Of a stretch of DNA of 64,000 nt, positions 20,494 to 31,715 are shown one piece after another (positions within the stretch are counted from its first letter, which is position 1; each line of letters begins with the position of its first letter). This DNA comes from Streptomyces sp. SAJ15 (GTDB lineage: Bacteria > Actinomycetota > Actinomycetes > Streptomycetales > Streptomycetaceae), in the NCBI RefSeq assembly GCF_007595705.1, contig NZ_NISY01000001.1, positions 992,001-1,056,000 on the forward strand. Reading direction: 5' to 3'. The notes beneath the pieces are model-generated. The model saw only the letters and a program-made list of their open reading frames with translations, made no database searches and was not told the origin of the DNA. Both the position numbers and the translations under genes were made by a program.

Positions 20494-22388
20494 CGGTGGG
20501 TGTCCCCCTTCTGACCGGGGGTGCCGGACATCAGCGAGCGGTACTCCGCGCAGTCGCGCAGGAGTTCGTGGTGCGTTCCCACGGCGGCGACGCGGCCTTC
20601 GGACAGCAGCGCCACCCGGTCGGCCAGCAGGACGGTGGAGGGGCGGTGGGCGACGATGAGCGCCGTGGTGGTGGCGAGCACCTCGCGCAGCGCGGCCTCG
20701 ACCAGGGCCTCCGTGTGCACGTCCAGCGCCGAGAGCGGGTCGTCGAGCACCAGGAAGCGCGGGCGCCCGACCACCGCGCGGGCCAGCGCCAGCCGCTGCC
20801 GCTGGCCGCCGGAGAGGCTCAGACCCTGCTCGCCGACCTGGGTCTCGGTGCCCTGCGGCAGGGCGTGGACGAAGTCCGCCTGGGCGATCCGCAGGGCCCG
20901 CGTGAGGTCCTCCGGGCCGGCGTCCTCCGCGCCCATCGCCACGTTCTCGCCCGCCGTCGCGGAGAACAGCGTCGGCTCCTCGAAGGCGACCGCGACCAGG
21001 CCGCGCAACTCGTGGCGGCTGAGCGCGGTGATGTCCACCCCGTCCACGGTGATCCGGCCACTCGTCGGCTCGTGCAGCCGCGGCACGAGGGCGGTGAGCG
21101 TCGTCTTCCCCGACCCGGTCGCCCCCACCAGCGCCATCGTCTCCCCGGGCCGCACCCAGAGATCGACCCCCCGCAACACCGGCGGCTCCCCCCGCGGGGC
21201 GTCCGGGTAGCGGAAGCCGACCCCCTCGAAGCGCAGCCCGAGCGCCGTCTCGACGGCCGTCCCGCCGCTGGAATACGTCTCGCCGTCCGAGCGCGCCTCG
21301 CCGCCGTGGCTCGCACCGTCCCGTCGCGCGGCCGTCGCGTCGGCGGACGACGGCTCGGCCTCCGGCTCGTCCATCACCTCGAAGAAGCGGTCGGTCGCCG
21401 TGGCCGTGTCCTGGCTCATCGCCAGCAGGAAGCCGAGCGACTCCACCGGCCAGCGCAGCGCCAGCGCGATGGAGAGGAAGGCGACGAGGGAGCCGGCCGA
21501 GAGGTCGCCGTCGGCGACCCGCACGGTGCCCAGCAGCAGGGTGGCGCCGATGGCCAGCTCGGGCAGCGTCATGATGAGCGCCCAGATCGTGGCGAGCAGC
21601 CGTCCCTTGCGCAGCTCGGTGGCGCGCAGCCGCCCGGCGAGGGAGCGGAAGGCCCGGGCCTGGCTGCGGTGCCTGCCGAAGCCCTTGGTGATGCGGATGC
21701 CGAGCACGCCCTCCTCGACCACCGTGGTCAGATCACCCACCTGGTCCTGGGCGGCGCGGGCGACCGCGGAGTACCGGGCCTCGAAGAAGGAGCAGACCAC
21801 GACCAGCGGGACCACCGGAGAGAGCAGCACCACCCCGAGCGTCCACTCCTGGGCGAGCAGGATCGCGAAACCGGCCAGGACGGTCACGCCGTTGACGACC
21901 AGGAAGGTCAGCGGGAAGGCGAGGAAGAGCCGCACCAGCATCAGGTCGGTGGTGCCGCGCGACAGCAACTGTCCGGACGGCCAGCGGTCGTGGAAGGAGA
22001 CCGGCAGCCGTTGCAGATGGCGGTAGAGGTCGGCCCGCATCGCCGCCTCGACCCCGGCCAGCGGGCGCGCCACCAGCCAGCGGCGCAGTCCGAACAGCCC
22101 CGCCTCGGCCAGCCCCAGCACCAGCAGCAGCGCCCCGCCCAGCCACACCCCGCCCGGATCCCCGTCCGCCACCGGGCCGTCCACCAACCACTTCAGCACC
22201 AGCGGCATGACCAGGCTCAGACAGGAGGCGACGATCGCCACCCCCGCCGCCGTGAACAACCGCGCGCGCACGGGGCGTACGTACGGCCACAGCCGCAGCA
22301 GCGAGCGCACCACCGACCGTTGTCGGGGTGGTGCGGGTCGGTGGGCGGGGTCTGTCGCGGTCTCGGGTGAGTCACTCGTCGCAGCCAT
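20490..22388 (-). CDS. ABC exporter half-transporter, degenerate Walker B subunit
   Basis: 632 residues with the same layout as its partner: transmembrane domain ~30-330, a Ser/Ala/Gly-rich linker, nucleotide-binding domain with Walker A GATGSGKTT, canonical signature LSGGQRQR, Walker B RFLVLDDPLSALD and H-loop VAHRPSTV. Asp replaces the catalytic Glu after Walker B, while the signature is canonical: the exact mirror of the partner, as in asymmetric heterodimeric exporters. I choose ATG 22388; an in-frame GTG at 22439 would overlap glgX and its extra codons are AT-ending, unlike the gene. It lies 34 bp after glgX on the same strand. Confidence 0.92.
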   Translation of the reverse strand: MAATSDSPETATDPAHRPAPPRQRSVVRSLLRLWPYVRPVRARLFTAAGVAIVASCLSLVMPLVLKWLVDGPVADGDPGGVWLGGALLLVLGLAEAGLFGLRRWLVARPLAGVEAAMRADLYRHLQRLPVSFHDRWPSGQLLSRGTTDLMLVRLFLAFPLTFLVVNGVTVLAGFAILLAQEWTLGVVLLSPVVPLVVVCSFFEARYSAVARAAQDQVGDLTTVVEEGVLGIRITKGFGRHRSQARAFRSLAGRLRATELRKGRLLATIWALIMTLPELAIGATLLLGTVRVADGDLSAGSLVAFLSIALALRWPVESLGFLLAMSQDTATATDRFFEVMDEPEAEPSSADATAARRDGASHGGEARSDGETYSSGGTAVETALGLRFEGVGFRYPDAPRGEPPVLRGVDLWVRPGETMALVGATGSGKTTLTALVPRLHEPTSGRITVDGVDITALSRHELRGLVAVAFEEPTLFSATAGENVAMGAEDAGPEDLTRALRIAQADFVHALPQGTETQVGEQGLSLSGGQRQRLALARAVVGRPRFLVLDDPLSALDVHTEALVEAALREVLATTTALIVAHRPSTVLLADRVALLSEGRVAAVGTHHELLRDCAEYRSLMSGTPGQKGDTHR

Positions 22389-22422
22389 CAGCAGTGAGCG
22401 TACGGTTTGAGCCTGACACCGC

Positions 22423-25227
<2,805 letters not shown>

Positions 25228-25524
25228 CTGGTCGCCTCCGGCGGCTCGCGGCTCGGCTCCGCGGCCCGTCGTCGCCAGGCCGGGGAGGGCGGGGTGGACA
25301 CCGCCGCGAGCCCCCATCGCCGTCACGCCGCCGGGCGCGGCCCGCCTGGCGTCCCGTGCCGGCGGGTCCGTTCCCGTCCTCATCCACTGTTCTGCCCACA
25401 ACGGCCAGGGCTTCACCCCGGGTCGGCCGCCGGTGGAGTGGTGGCTCGTTGCCCGCGGTGGGGGCTGGTCGTTGGGTGGGGCGTGTGGAGTCGAGTCGGT
25501 GAAGGGGCGTGGGGGCGCGGGCGG

Positions 25525-26712
25525 GTGACGGGCCTGCGGCGGCGTGCGGGCTGGATCGCGGGAGCGCTGCTGGCGCTCGCCGGGTGCGGGTTGGCGCACT
25601 TCGGCGGGGGCGCGGTGGTTCCGCCCGAGGAGGCGATCCGGATCACGCCGGGGGACGGGGCCCGGGCGGTGCGGGCCGCCACCCGGCTGACGGTGACGGT
25701 GCCGGACGGGCGGCTGGAGCGGGTGCGGGTGACGCGCACCGAGGACGGCGGCGAGGCGGTGCCGGTGGCCGGCCGGCTGACGGCGCACGGCCGGGACTGG
25801 CGCCCGCGGGAGCCGCGGCTCATGCTCGGCGCGAGATACGTGGTGGACGCGGTCGCCGTCGACGGGCGCGGCCGGCGCGTCGCGCGGCACACCACCTTCA
25901 CCACCGCGGTCCCCCGGCACCGGTTCATCGGCTACTTCACCCCCGAGCACCGCTCCACCGTCGGCATCGGGATGATCGTCTCCTTCTCCTTCACCCGGCC
26001 GATCACGGATCGCGCCGCCGTCGAACGCGCCATCAGGGTGACGGCCCGTCCGCACACGGAGATCGCCGCCCACTGGTTCGGCGCCGACCGGCTCGACTTC
26101 CGACCGCGGCGCTACTGGCGCCCGGGCACCGAGGTCACCGTCGACCTACGGCTGCGGGATGTCCGGGGCGCTGCCGACGCGTACGGCATCCAGCGCAAAA
26201 AGGTGCGTTTCTCCATCGGTCGTTCGCAGGTGAGCACCGTGGACGCGGTCGACCACACCCTGACCGTGCGGCGGGAGGGCCGGCCCCCGGCCGTGCTGCC
26301 GGTCTCGACGGGAGCGGCGGGCCACGAGACCTACAACGGGCGGATGGTGGTGATGGAGCGACTGGAGATGACCCGGATGAACGGCTCAACAGTCGGATTC
26401 GGTGGCGAGTACGACATCTCGGACGTTCCACACGCGCTCCGGCTGACCTCCTCCGGAACGTTCCTGCACGGCAACTACTGGGCCACTCCCGGCACCTTCG
26501 GGGCGTTCAATACCAGCCACGGCTGTATCGGGCTGCGTGATGTGCGCGGCGGCGGCGAGCGGACCGCGGCGGGCTGGTTCTACGGGCAGTCGCTGGTCGG
26601 GGACGTGGTCGAGGTGGTCAACTCCCGCGGGCACCGGGTGGCTCCGGACAACGGACTGGGTGGCTGGAACCTGTCCTGGCCGCAGTGGCTGAAAGGCTCC
26701 GCCCTGCGTTGA
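25525..26712 (+). CDS. L,D-transpeptidase lipoprotein 1
   Basis: Makes 3-3 peptidoglycan cross-links using a catalytic cysteine. 395 residues from the GTG at 25525: lipoprotein signal with lipobox LAGC (Cys ~20), two Ig-like beta domains (~40-235), then the YkuD domain with HGNYW and the active-site motif SHGCIGLRD (Cys ~334). The start is chosen because it places the lipobox correctly; longer frames upstream have no signal. It is divergent from glgX across a 297-bp region that holds both promoters. The gene downstream is a paralogue with the same architecture. Confidence 0.92.
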   Translation: MTGLRRRAGWIAGALLALAGCGLAHFGGGAVVPPEEAIRITPGDGARAVRAATRLTVTVPDGRLERVRVTRTEDGGEAVPVAGRLTAHGRDWRPREPRLMLGARYVVDAVAVDGRGRRVARHTTFTTAVPRHRFIGYFTPEHRSTVGIGMIVSFSFTRPITDRAAVERAIRVTARPHTEIAAHWFGADRLDFRPRRYWRPGTEVTVDLRLRDVRGAADAYGIQRKKVRFSIGRSQVSTVDAVDHTLTVRREGRPPAVLPVSTGAAGHETYNGRMVVMERLEMTRMNGSTVGFGGEYDISDVPHALRLTSSGTFLHGNYWATPGTFGAFNTSHGCIGLRDVRGGGERTAAGWFYGQSLVGDVVEVVNSRGHRVAPDNGLGGWNLSWPQWLKGSALR

Positions 26713-26886
26713 CCGACGGAGCGCCGGCGGCCTTGATCTACGCGCTGCTCACTTGGGACTGAACGGTGACATCGGGGGACGGTTCACCATCGCGCCCGTG
26801 TGGTTATCTATCGCCAGACGCGGCCTGACCGCGTTGTCATCGGGTTGCCGCGGGGGGCGCGGGGCCATGGAGGGGAGAAGGCCGTA

Positions 26887-28107
26887 GTGAAGGTGCGACG
26901 GATACCGGCCACGCGGGGCCGCAGAGGACTGTCCGCGTTGGCGCTGGGGACGTTGCTGGCGCTGACGACCGCGTGCGGCGGGGACGGCGGCTCCGACGAC
27001 GACAAGAAGGGCGGCGGCTCGGGCGGCGACAAGAACGCCCCCTCCCAGGCGGTGCTGACCCTGGCCCCCAAGGACGGCGCGGCCGACGTCGCCACCCGCG
27101 GGGCGCTCAAGGTGGCCGTCGCCAAGGGCACGCTGACCTCGGTGAAGGTCGCCGACTCCAAGGGCCGGAAGGTCGCGGGGAAGATCTCGGCGGACGGTCG
27201 CAGCTGGACGCCCTCGACCCATCTGGGCACCGCCACCGAGTACACCGTGGACGCGGTCGCCAAGGACGCGGACGGGCGCCAGGCGGCCCGGCACGCCACC
27301 TTCACCACGCTGTCCCCCAAGAACACCTTCACCGGCTTCTTCACCCCGGAGGACGGCTCCACGGTCGGCGTCGGGATGCCGGTCTCGCTGCGGTTCAGCC
27401 GCGGCATCACCGACCCGGCGGCGGTCGAGAAGGCCGTCTCGGTCACCGCCGAGCCGGCGGTGCCGCTGGAGGGGCACTGGTTCGGCAACGACCGACTGGA
27501 CATCCGGCCCGAGAAGTACTGGGCGCCGGGCACCAAGGTGACCGTGAAGCTGGCGCTCGACGGAGTCGAGGGGAGGCCGGGCGTCTACGGCACCCAGCGC
27601 AAGACCGTGCGCTTCACCATCGGCCGCGGTCAGGTCAGCGTCGTGGACGCCAAGGCCAAGACGATGACCGTCAAGCGGAACGGCAAGGTCGTCAAGACCA
27701 TCCCGATCACCTCCGGGGCGCCGGGCACCGAGACCTACAACGGACAGATGGTCATCAGTGAGAAGCACGAGGTGACCCGGATGAACGGCGCGACCGTCGG
27801 CTTCGGCGGCGAGTACGACATCAAGGACGTGCCGCACGCCATGCGGCTGTCCACCTCGGGCACCTTCATCCACGGCAACTACTGGGCGGGCGCGTCGACC
27901 TTCGGGTCGGTCAACGCCAGCCACGGCTGCGTCGGTCTGCAGGACGTCCGCGGCGGCGGCGACAACGGCTCCCCGGGAGCCTGGTTCTTCAAGAACTCCA
28001 TCCTCGGCGACGTGGTGGTGGTCAAGAACTCCAACGACAGCACCATCCAGCCGGAGAACGGCCTCAACGGCTGGAACATGTCCTGGCAGGAGTGGAAGGC
28101 CGGCTGA
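26887..28107 (+). CDS. L,D-transpeptidase lipoprotein 2
   Basis: 406 residues. GTG start after a strong GGAGGGGAGAAGG element. Lipobox LTTAC (Cys ~30) followed by a Gly/Asp/Lys-rich tether, Ig-like domains, and a YkuD domain: TYNGQMVISEKHEVTRMNG, HGNYW and catalytic motif SHGCVGLQD (Cys ~347). Same fold order as the preceding gene, so a tandem duplication that has diverged. The longer, charged linker after the lipidated Cys could place the catalytic domain farther from the membrane. Spaced 174 bp from its paralogue and followed by a strong terminator. Confidence 0.93.
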   Translation: MKVRRIPATRGRRGLSALALGTLLALTTACGGDGGSDDDKKGGGSGGDKNAPSQAVLTLAPKDGAADVATRGALKVAVAKGTLTSVKVADSKGRKVAGKISADGRSWTPSTHLGTATEYTVDAVAKDADGRQAARHATFTTLSPKNTFTGFFTPEDGSTVGVGMPVSLRFSRGITDPAAVEKAVSVTAEPAVPLEGHWFGNDRLDIRPEKYWAPGTKVTVKLALDGVEGRPGVYGTQRKTVRFTIGRGQVSVVDAKAKTMTVKRNGKVVKTIPITSGAPGTETYNGQMVISEKHEVTRMNGATVGFGGEYDIKDVPHAMRLSTSGTFIHGNYWAGASTFGSVNASHGCVGLQDVRGGGDNGSPGAWFFKNSILGDVVVVKNSNDSTIQPENGLNGWNMSWQEWKAG

Positions 28108-28139
28108 CGGACCACCTCGGGGCGACGACCCCGCGACGA

Positions 28140-28175
28140 CGGGCCCGGTGCGTGTGACCAATCGCACCGGGCCCG
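28140..28175 (+). terminator. Terminator after L,D-transpeptidase 2
   Basis: Perfect 13-bp inverted repeat CGGGCCCGGTGCG / CGCACCGGGCCCG with a 10-base loop, 32 bp past the stop codon. Confidence 0.85.
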
Positions 28176-28226
28176 CTGTCGTACCGACCGGAACCACGGC
28201 AGGTGAACGCGCGCTAACCTGCGCCC

Positions 28227-28994
28227 ATGACTGTGAAGCTTGAGGTCGCCGAGGGCGTAGGAACCATCCGACTGGACCGTCCGCCGATGAACGCGCTGGA
28301 CATCGCCACCCAGGACCGACTGCGCGAGCTCGCCGAGGAGGCCGGCCGCCGCGACGATGTGCGCGCGGTGGTCGTCTGGGGCGGCGAGAAGGTGTTCGCG
28401 GCCGGCGCGGACATCAAGGAGATGCAGCGCATGGACCACGCCGCGATGGTGGCCCGGTCCCGCGGCCTTCAGGACTCGTTCACCGCCGTCGCCCGCATCC
28501 CCAAGCCCGTCGTCGCCGCCATCACCGGCTACGCGCTCGGCGGCGGCTGCGAGCTGGCGCTGTGCGCCGACTTCCGGATCGCCGCCGACAACGCCAAGCT
28601 GGGGCAGCCGGAGATCCTGCTCGGTCTGATCCCGGGCGCCGGCGGCACCCAGCGGCTGGCCCGACTGGTCGGCCCCTCCAAGGCCAAGGACCTCATCTTC
28701 ACCGGCCGTCAGGTGAAGGCGGACGAGGCGCTCGCGCTGGGCCTGGTGGACCGGGTGGTGCCGGCCGCCGAGGTCTACGAGGCGGCTCACGCCTGGGCCG
28801 CCAAGCTGGCCCAGGGGCCGTCGATGGCGCTGCGTGCGGCGAAGGAGTCCGTGGACGCCGGGCTGGAGACCGACATCGACACCGGCCTCGCCATCGAACG
28901 GAACTGGTTCGCCGGGCTGTTCGCGAGCGAGGACAAGGAGATCGGCATGCGCAGCTTCGTCGAGGAGGGGCCGGGAAAGGCCAAGTTCCGCTGA
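28227..28994 (+). CDS. Enoyl-CoA hydratase/isomerase family protein
   Basis: Crotonase-fold protein of 255 residues, the family's usual length. Oxyanion-hole motif AAGADIKEM (~57-65), second motif ALGGGCELALCADFRIAA (~99-116), and GQPEILLGLIPGAGGTQRLARLVG (~128-151), with the Glu of GQPE in the catalytic position of true hydratases. It probably hydrates 2-enoyl-CoA in fatty-acid or branched-chain amino-acid breakdown; the exact acyl chain is not readable. TAACCT at 28215-28220 is 6 bp before the ATG with no ribosome binding site, so a leaderless mRNA is likely. A stem-loop follows at 29031-29071. Confidence 0.92.
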   Translation: MTVKLEVAEGVGTIRLDRPPMNALDIATQDRLRELAEEAGRRDDVRAVVVWGGEKVFAAGADIKEMQRMDHAAMVARSRGLQDSFTAVARIPKPVVAAITGYALGGGCELALCADFRIAADNAKLGQPEILLGLIPGAGGTQRLARLVGPSKAKDLIFTGRQVKADEALALGLVDRVVPAAEVYEAAHAWAAKLAQGPSMALRAAKESVDAGLETDIDTGLAIERNWFAGLFASEDKEIGMRSFVEEGPGKAKFR

Positions 28995-29030
28995 CGGAGG
29001 GCACGTTGCGCCGCTGACGCGGCGCGGTGA

Positions 29031-29071
29031 CGAGGCGGCGAGCGACCCTGGGCGGGCCGCCCGCCGCCTCG
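29031..29071 (+). terminator. Stem-loop after enoyl-CoA hydratase gene
   Basis: Inverted repeat CGAGGCGGCG / CGCCGCCTCG enclosing a second GC-rich stem. A smaller hairpin (GCGCCGC-TGAC-GCGGCGC, 29008-29025) precedes it. Confidence 0.65.
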
Positions 29072-29291
29072 TGTGCCCCGTGCGAGGGAATTATTTCGCC
29101 GCTCGGGCAACGGCCCGCGGCCGCCGCTCCGCACGCTGGGCGATCTTCTGTAAGCGGCGCGTCATCCCAGCTCAGGCGAGGTATCTCGGCCAGATGGCTG
29201 CCCCTGGCATATGTTGCGACCGCTGCGTGGGGGTTGCGGCAGGGCTGTTCGGAATCGCACGGATCCGCCCCCAAGCGGCCTCCGGGCGGCC

Positions 29292-29810
29292 ATGATGGGG
29301 GTCATGGCGGGCTTGGAGGGAATGAAGCAGCCGCAGCGGCGCATGGGCACGGCCGCGGCGCGGGGGGTGTCGGCCGCCCCGGACGAGCTGGCGCTGCGGG
29401 CGCTGGACGTGTTCGGGAACCCGATGGTCGACGAGGTGCGGCTGCCCTCGCGGCCCGAGTCCGCGTCCACCGCGCGCCGGCTGACCGAGATGGTGGTGGC
29501 CCGTCACTGGGGGCTCTCCGGCGAGGTCGCCGAGCATGCCGTGCTGCTCGTCTCGGAGCTGGTCGGCAACGCCGTGCGGCACACCGGGGCCCGCGCCTTC
29601 GGCCTGCGATTGCTGCGCCGTCGGGGCTGGCTGCGGATCGAGGTCCGCGACCCCTCGCGCGGGCTGCCCTGCCTGATGCCGGTGGCGCCGCTGGATGTCA
29701 GCGGGCGCGGGCTGTTCCTGGTGGACGAGCTCTCCGAGCGCTGGGGCGTGGATCTCTTACCGCGAGGCAAGACCACCTGGTTCGAGATGCGGGTCGCGGC
29801 GGAGCGCTGA
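29292..29810 (+). CDS. ATP-binding (RsbW-like) regulatory protein
   Basis: 172 residues. A single HATPase_c domain of the anti-sigma-factor kinase type: PSRPESASTARRLTEMVVARHWGL, N-box ELVGNAVRHTG (~90-100), then VRDPSRGLPCL and GRGLFLVDELSERWGV. Such proteins are numerous in Streptomyces; some phosphorylate anti-anti-sigma factors, many are unassigned. No sigma factor or STAS gene is adjacent, so no partner can be named. Start uncertain: ATGs at 29292, 29295 and 29304 and a Met codon at 29322 are all in frame, and none has a well-placed ribosome binding site. Confidence 0.82.
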   Translation: MMGVMAGLEGMKQPQRRMGTAAARGVSAAPDELALRALDVFGNPMVDEVRLPSRPESASTARRLTEMVVARHWGLSGEVAEHAVLLVSELVGNAVRHTGARAFGLRLLRRRGWLRIEVRDPSRGLPCLMPVAPLDVSGRGLFLVDELSERWGVDLLPRGKTTWFEMRVAAER

Positions 29811-29897
29811 GCGGGCGGCGTGCCTGAGGGGGCGGCCTCAAGGGAAGCGCGGTGCGTGCGCCCCAGGGGGCGCCTCCGGGAAAGCGGAGAAAGCGAA

Positions 29898-29974
29898 GAG
29901 GCCCCTGCGCCGGAGTGCGGCGGTCAGGGCCTCTGCGTGCGCGCCGCGGATCGTTAGGGGTGTGATCCGCGGCG
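29898..29974 (+). terminator. Two stem-loops after RsbW-like gene
   Basis: First hairpin GAGGCCCCTG / CAGGGCCTC (29898-29933), second 11-bp stem around GCCGCGGATC / GATCCGCGGC (29942-29974) with an 11-base loop. Together they separate the gene from the unusual AT-richer leader that follows. Confidence 0.65.
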
Positions 29975-30313
29975 GCGAAAGGCGACCGAGCCCGGGTCAA
30001 TGGGGGTCGCTGGTTCCGACTATTGCAGACGCACTGCGCCATTTCAAAAGGGCATCTACGTCCGTTCTCGAATAGATCGGACATTCCGCTGAGCAATCTA
30101 AGGTGAGATGGGCCACGCACCTTATTAATGGCCGGTAGCCGCGAGGTGTATCACGCGATTCGGTAATGAAGCTTGATTGTTTCTCATGTTGATCCGTTAA
30201 TGGTCTAGACCTGAAGCGGGGTATTTCCCTCACTCTTGTGTCGCGTCAATCCTTGGCATGCTCCCGTCGAATGCGCACGATGAGAGCCATCGGCAACGCA
30301 TCGGGAGCCCCCC
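29975..30313 (+). promoter_or_regulatory. Structured, AT-richer leader of amidase gene
   Basis: About 340 bp with visibly lower G+C than its neighbours and no coding sequence. Stem TAAGGTG / CACCTTA lies at 30099-30124. Just before the start codon a rod-like hairpin spans 30260-30308: GCTCCCG pairs with CGGGAGC, ATGCG with CGCAT, and CGATG with CATCG around loop AGAGC. The Shine-Dalgarno GGGAG (30303-30307) is inside the outer stem, six bases before the ATG. This would hold the amidase mRNA shut unless the hairpin opens. No known riboswitch class was recognised; the ligand or signal is unknown. Confidence 0.55.
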
Positions 30314-30970
30314 ATGGACATGCGTCAAACAGACACGCCTCAATCCCGTCCCTCACGCCGTCGGCTGCTGCGCTCGGGCGCGGGCCTCGGCGCCGCCGCG
30401 CTCGGCCTCGGCGCGGCCACCGCGAACGCGGCGAGCGCCGCACGGCCGGCCGGATCCAACGCCGGCGACCCCGACCCGACCGGGACCGCGGGCTATCCCC
30501 CCACCCACTGGATCCCGGCCAGCACCGCCAACTACACGGTGTCCAGCCGCCCCACGGCCTATCCGATCGACCACATCGTCGTCCACGTCACCCAGGAGAC
30601 CTTCCAGAACGCCCGGAGGATCTTCCAGAACCCGGCGAAGAAGGTGTCCGCGCATTACATGCTGGCCTCGGCGGACGGCTACATCGGCCAGTTCGTCCGC
30701 GAGCGGGACATCGCCTGGCACGCGGGGAACTGGGGGTACAACACGCGCAGCATCGGCATCGAGCACGAGGGCTGGATCGACAGGCCCGAGTACTTCACCG
30801 ATGTGATGTACCGACAGTCCGCCGCGCTCACCGCCGCCATCTGCGCCCGCTACTCGATCCCCGCCACCCGCTCCCGCATCATCGGCCACAACGAGGTCCC
30901 CGGTGCCACCCACACCGATCCCGGCCCCTACTGGGACTGGGATCGCTACCTGCGTCTGGTCAACGGCTAA
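30314..30970 (+). CDS. Tat-secreted N-acetylmuramoyl-L-alanine amidase (Amidase_2)
   Basis: Cleaves the bond between muramic acid and the stem peptide, outside the membrane. 218 residues. Twin-arginine signal SRRRLLRSGAGLGAAALGLG, cleavage around ANA-AS. Amidase_2/PGRP domain: zinc-binding His in IDHIVVHVTQ, HYMLASADGYIGQFV, WHAGNWGYNTRSIGIEHEG, and the C-terminal HNEVPGATHTDPGPYWDW holding the second His and the Asp. Its Shine-Dalgarno is embedded in a hairpin (30260-30308). A second Tat-type amidase with the same fold lies at 50759-51412. An EF-hand gene follows 41 bp later, possibly on the same transcript. Confidence 0.92.
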   Translation: MDMRQTDTPQSRPSRRRLLRSGAGLGAAALGLGAATANAASAARPAGSNAGDPDPTGTAGYPPTHWIPASTANYTVSSRPTAYPIDHIVVHVTQETFQNARRIFQNPAKKVSAHYMLASADGYIGQFVRERDIAWHAGNWGYNTRSIGIEHEGWIDRPEYFTDVMYRQSAALTAAICARYSIPATRSRIIGHNEVPGATHTDPGPYWDWDRYLRLVNG

Positions 30971-31011
30971 CCTGTGCGAGTTCAGACAACGCACAACGAA
31001 GGGGCGGAACA

Positions 31012-31227
31012 GTGGCGGACATCGAAGAGGCGCGCCGGGCGTTCGACAGGTTCGACGTCAACGGGGACGGGATGATCACCGCGGTGGAGTACAAGAGCGT
31101 CATGGCGCAGCTGGGTGACCCGTACGTCACGGAGACCGTCGCTCAGGCCGTCATCAACTCCCACGACTCCAACGGCGACGGCCTGCTGTCCTTCGAGGAG
31201 TTCTGGGCGGCCCAGAGCAAGGGCTGA
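31012..31227 (+). CDS. EF-hand calcium-binding protein (CabB-like)
   Basis: 71 residues, GTG start after GAAGGGG. Two canonical 12-residue EF-hand loops: DVNGDGMITAVE (~16-27) and DSNGDGLLSFEE (~52-63), with Asp/Asn/Asp ligands and terminal Glu intact, so calcium binding is expected. Small EF-hand proteins of this size in Streptomyces act as calcium buffers or sensors and have been linked to aerial development. No signal peptide, so cytoplasmic. Spacing to the amidase allows co-transcription. Naming it cabB would need a direct comparison. Confidence 0.9.
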   Translation: MADIEEARRAFDRFDVNGDGMITAVEYKSVMAQLGDPYVTETVAQAVINSHDSNGDGLLSFEEFWAAQSKG

Positions 31228-31328
31228 GACGCCATACGGCGGCACGGCCGCGACGCGTCGCGCGACGGCGCGAGCGCCACGGGGCGTCGTGCCGCCGACC
31301 TCCGGCCCCACGGCGGCGCGGCGGCGCC

Positions 31329-31637
31329 TCAGCGCCAGCCGCGCCGCTGGGCGCTGGCCCGTCTGCGCCGGTCGTTGCAGAGCAGACAGCGCCCGTAGCC
31401 CGGCGGCAGCGGGTCCTCCTTGTCCCCGTACAGCGGGTCGACGGCCCCGCGCGGATGCTCCGCGCAGCCCGTGGCGCCATGCCCGGCGCCCAGCGCCCCG
31501 GCGGCCGCCAGGGCCCGCCTCAGCGCCTCGGTCAACTGCTCCGCCTCGTGGGGGCTCGGAGCGGCCTCCAGAGAGAAGGCGATGTCCGATGCCGTGTTCA
31601 GCGCGCTCTGGAGTTCGCGCAGGTCTGCGTAACCCAT
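31329..31637 (-). CDS. Conserved hypothetical protein with C-terminal Cys/His pairs
   Basis: 102 residues. Helical N-terminal half (MGYADLRELQSALNTASDIAFSLEAAPSPHEAEQLTEALRRAL), then a Cys/His-containing tail: CAEHP and RCLLCNDRRRR. The C-x3-HP and C-x2-C arrangement could bind one zinc, and the Arg-rich end could touch nucleic acid; both are inference. TAGGCT is 6 bp before the ATG with no ribosome binding site, indicating a leaderless transcript. Convergent with the EF-hand gene. No named family recognised. Confidence 0.75.
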   Translation of the reverse strand: MGYADLRELQSALNTASDIAFSLEAAPSPHEAEQLTEALRRALAAAGALGAGHGATGCAEHPRGAVDPLYGDKEDPLPPGYGRCLLCNDRRRRASAQRRGWR

Positions 31638-31715
31638 ACGAGGAGCCTAGGGCCACCCACTGACAACGCCCCGCCCTCGGGGCGCGCCCCGGCCCGCCCC
31701 GGGACGGCCGGCGCG

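Noticed and set aside
25228..26073. Extension of glgX to 1216 residues
   Set aside because: The extra ~280 codons are antisense to the L,D-transpeptidase gene and its promoter; GTG 25227 has a proper ribosome binding site and agrees with the family N-terminus.
29975..30313. c-di-AMP (ydaO) riboswitch before the amidase
   Set aside because: The conserved core of that class was not found by eye; only unclassified stems are visible.
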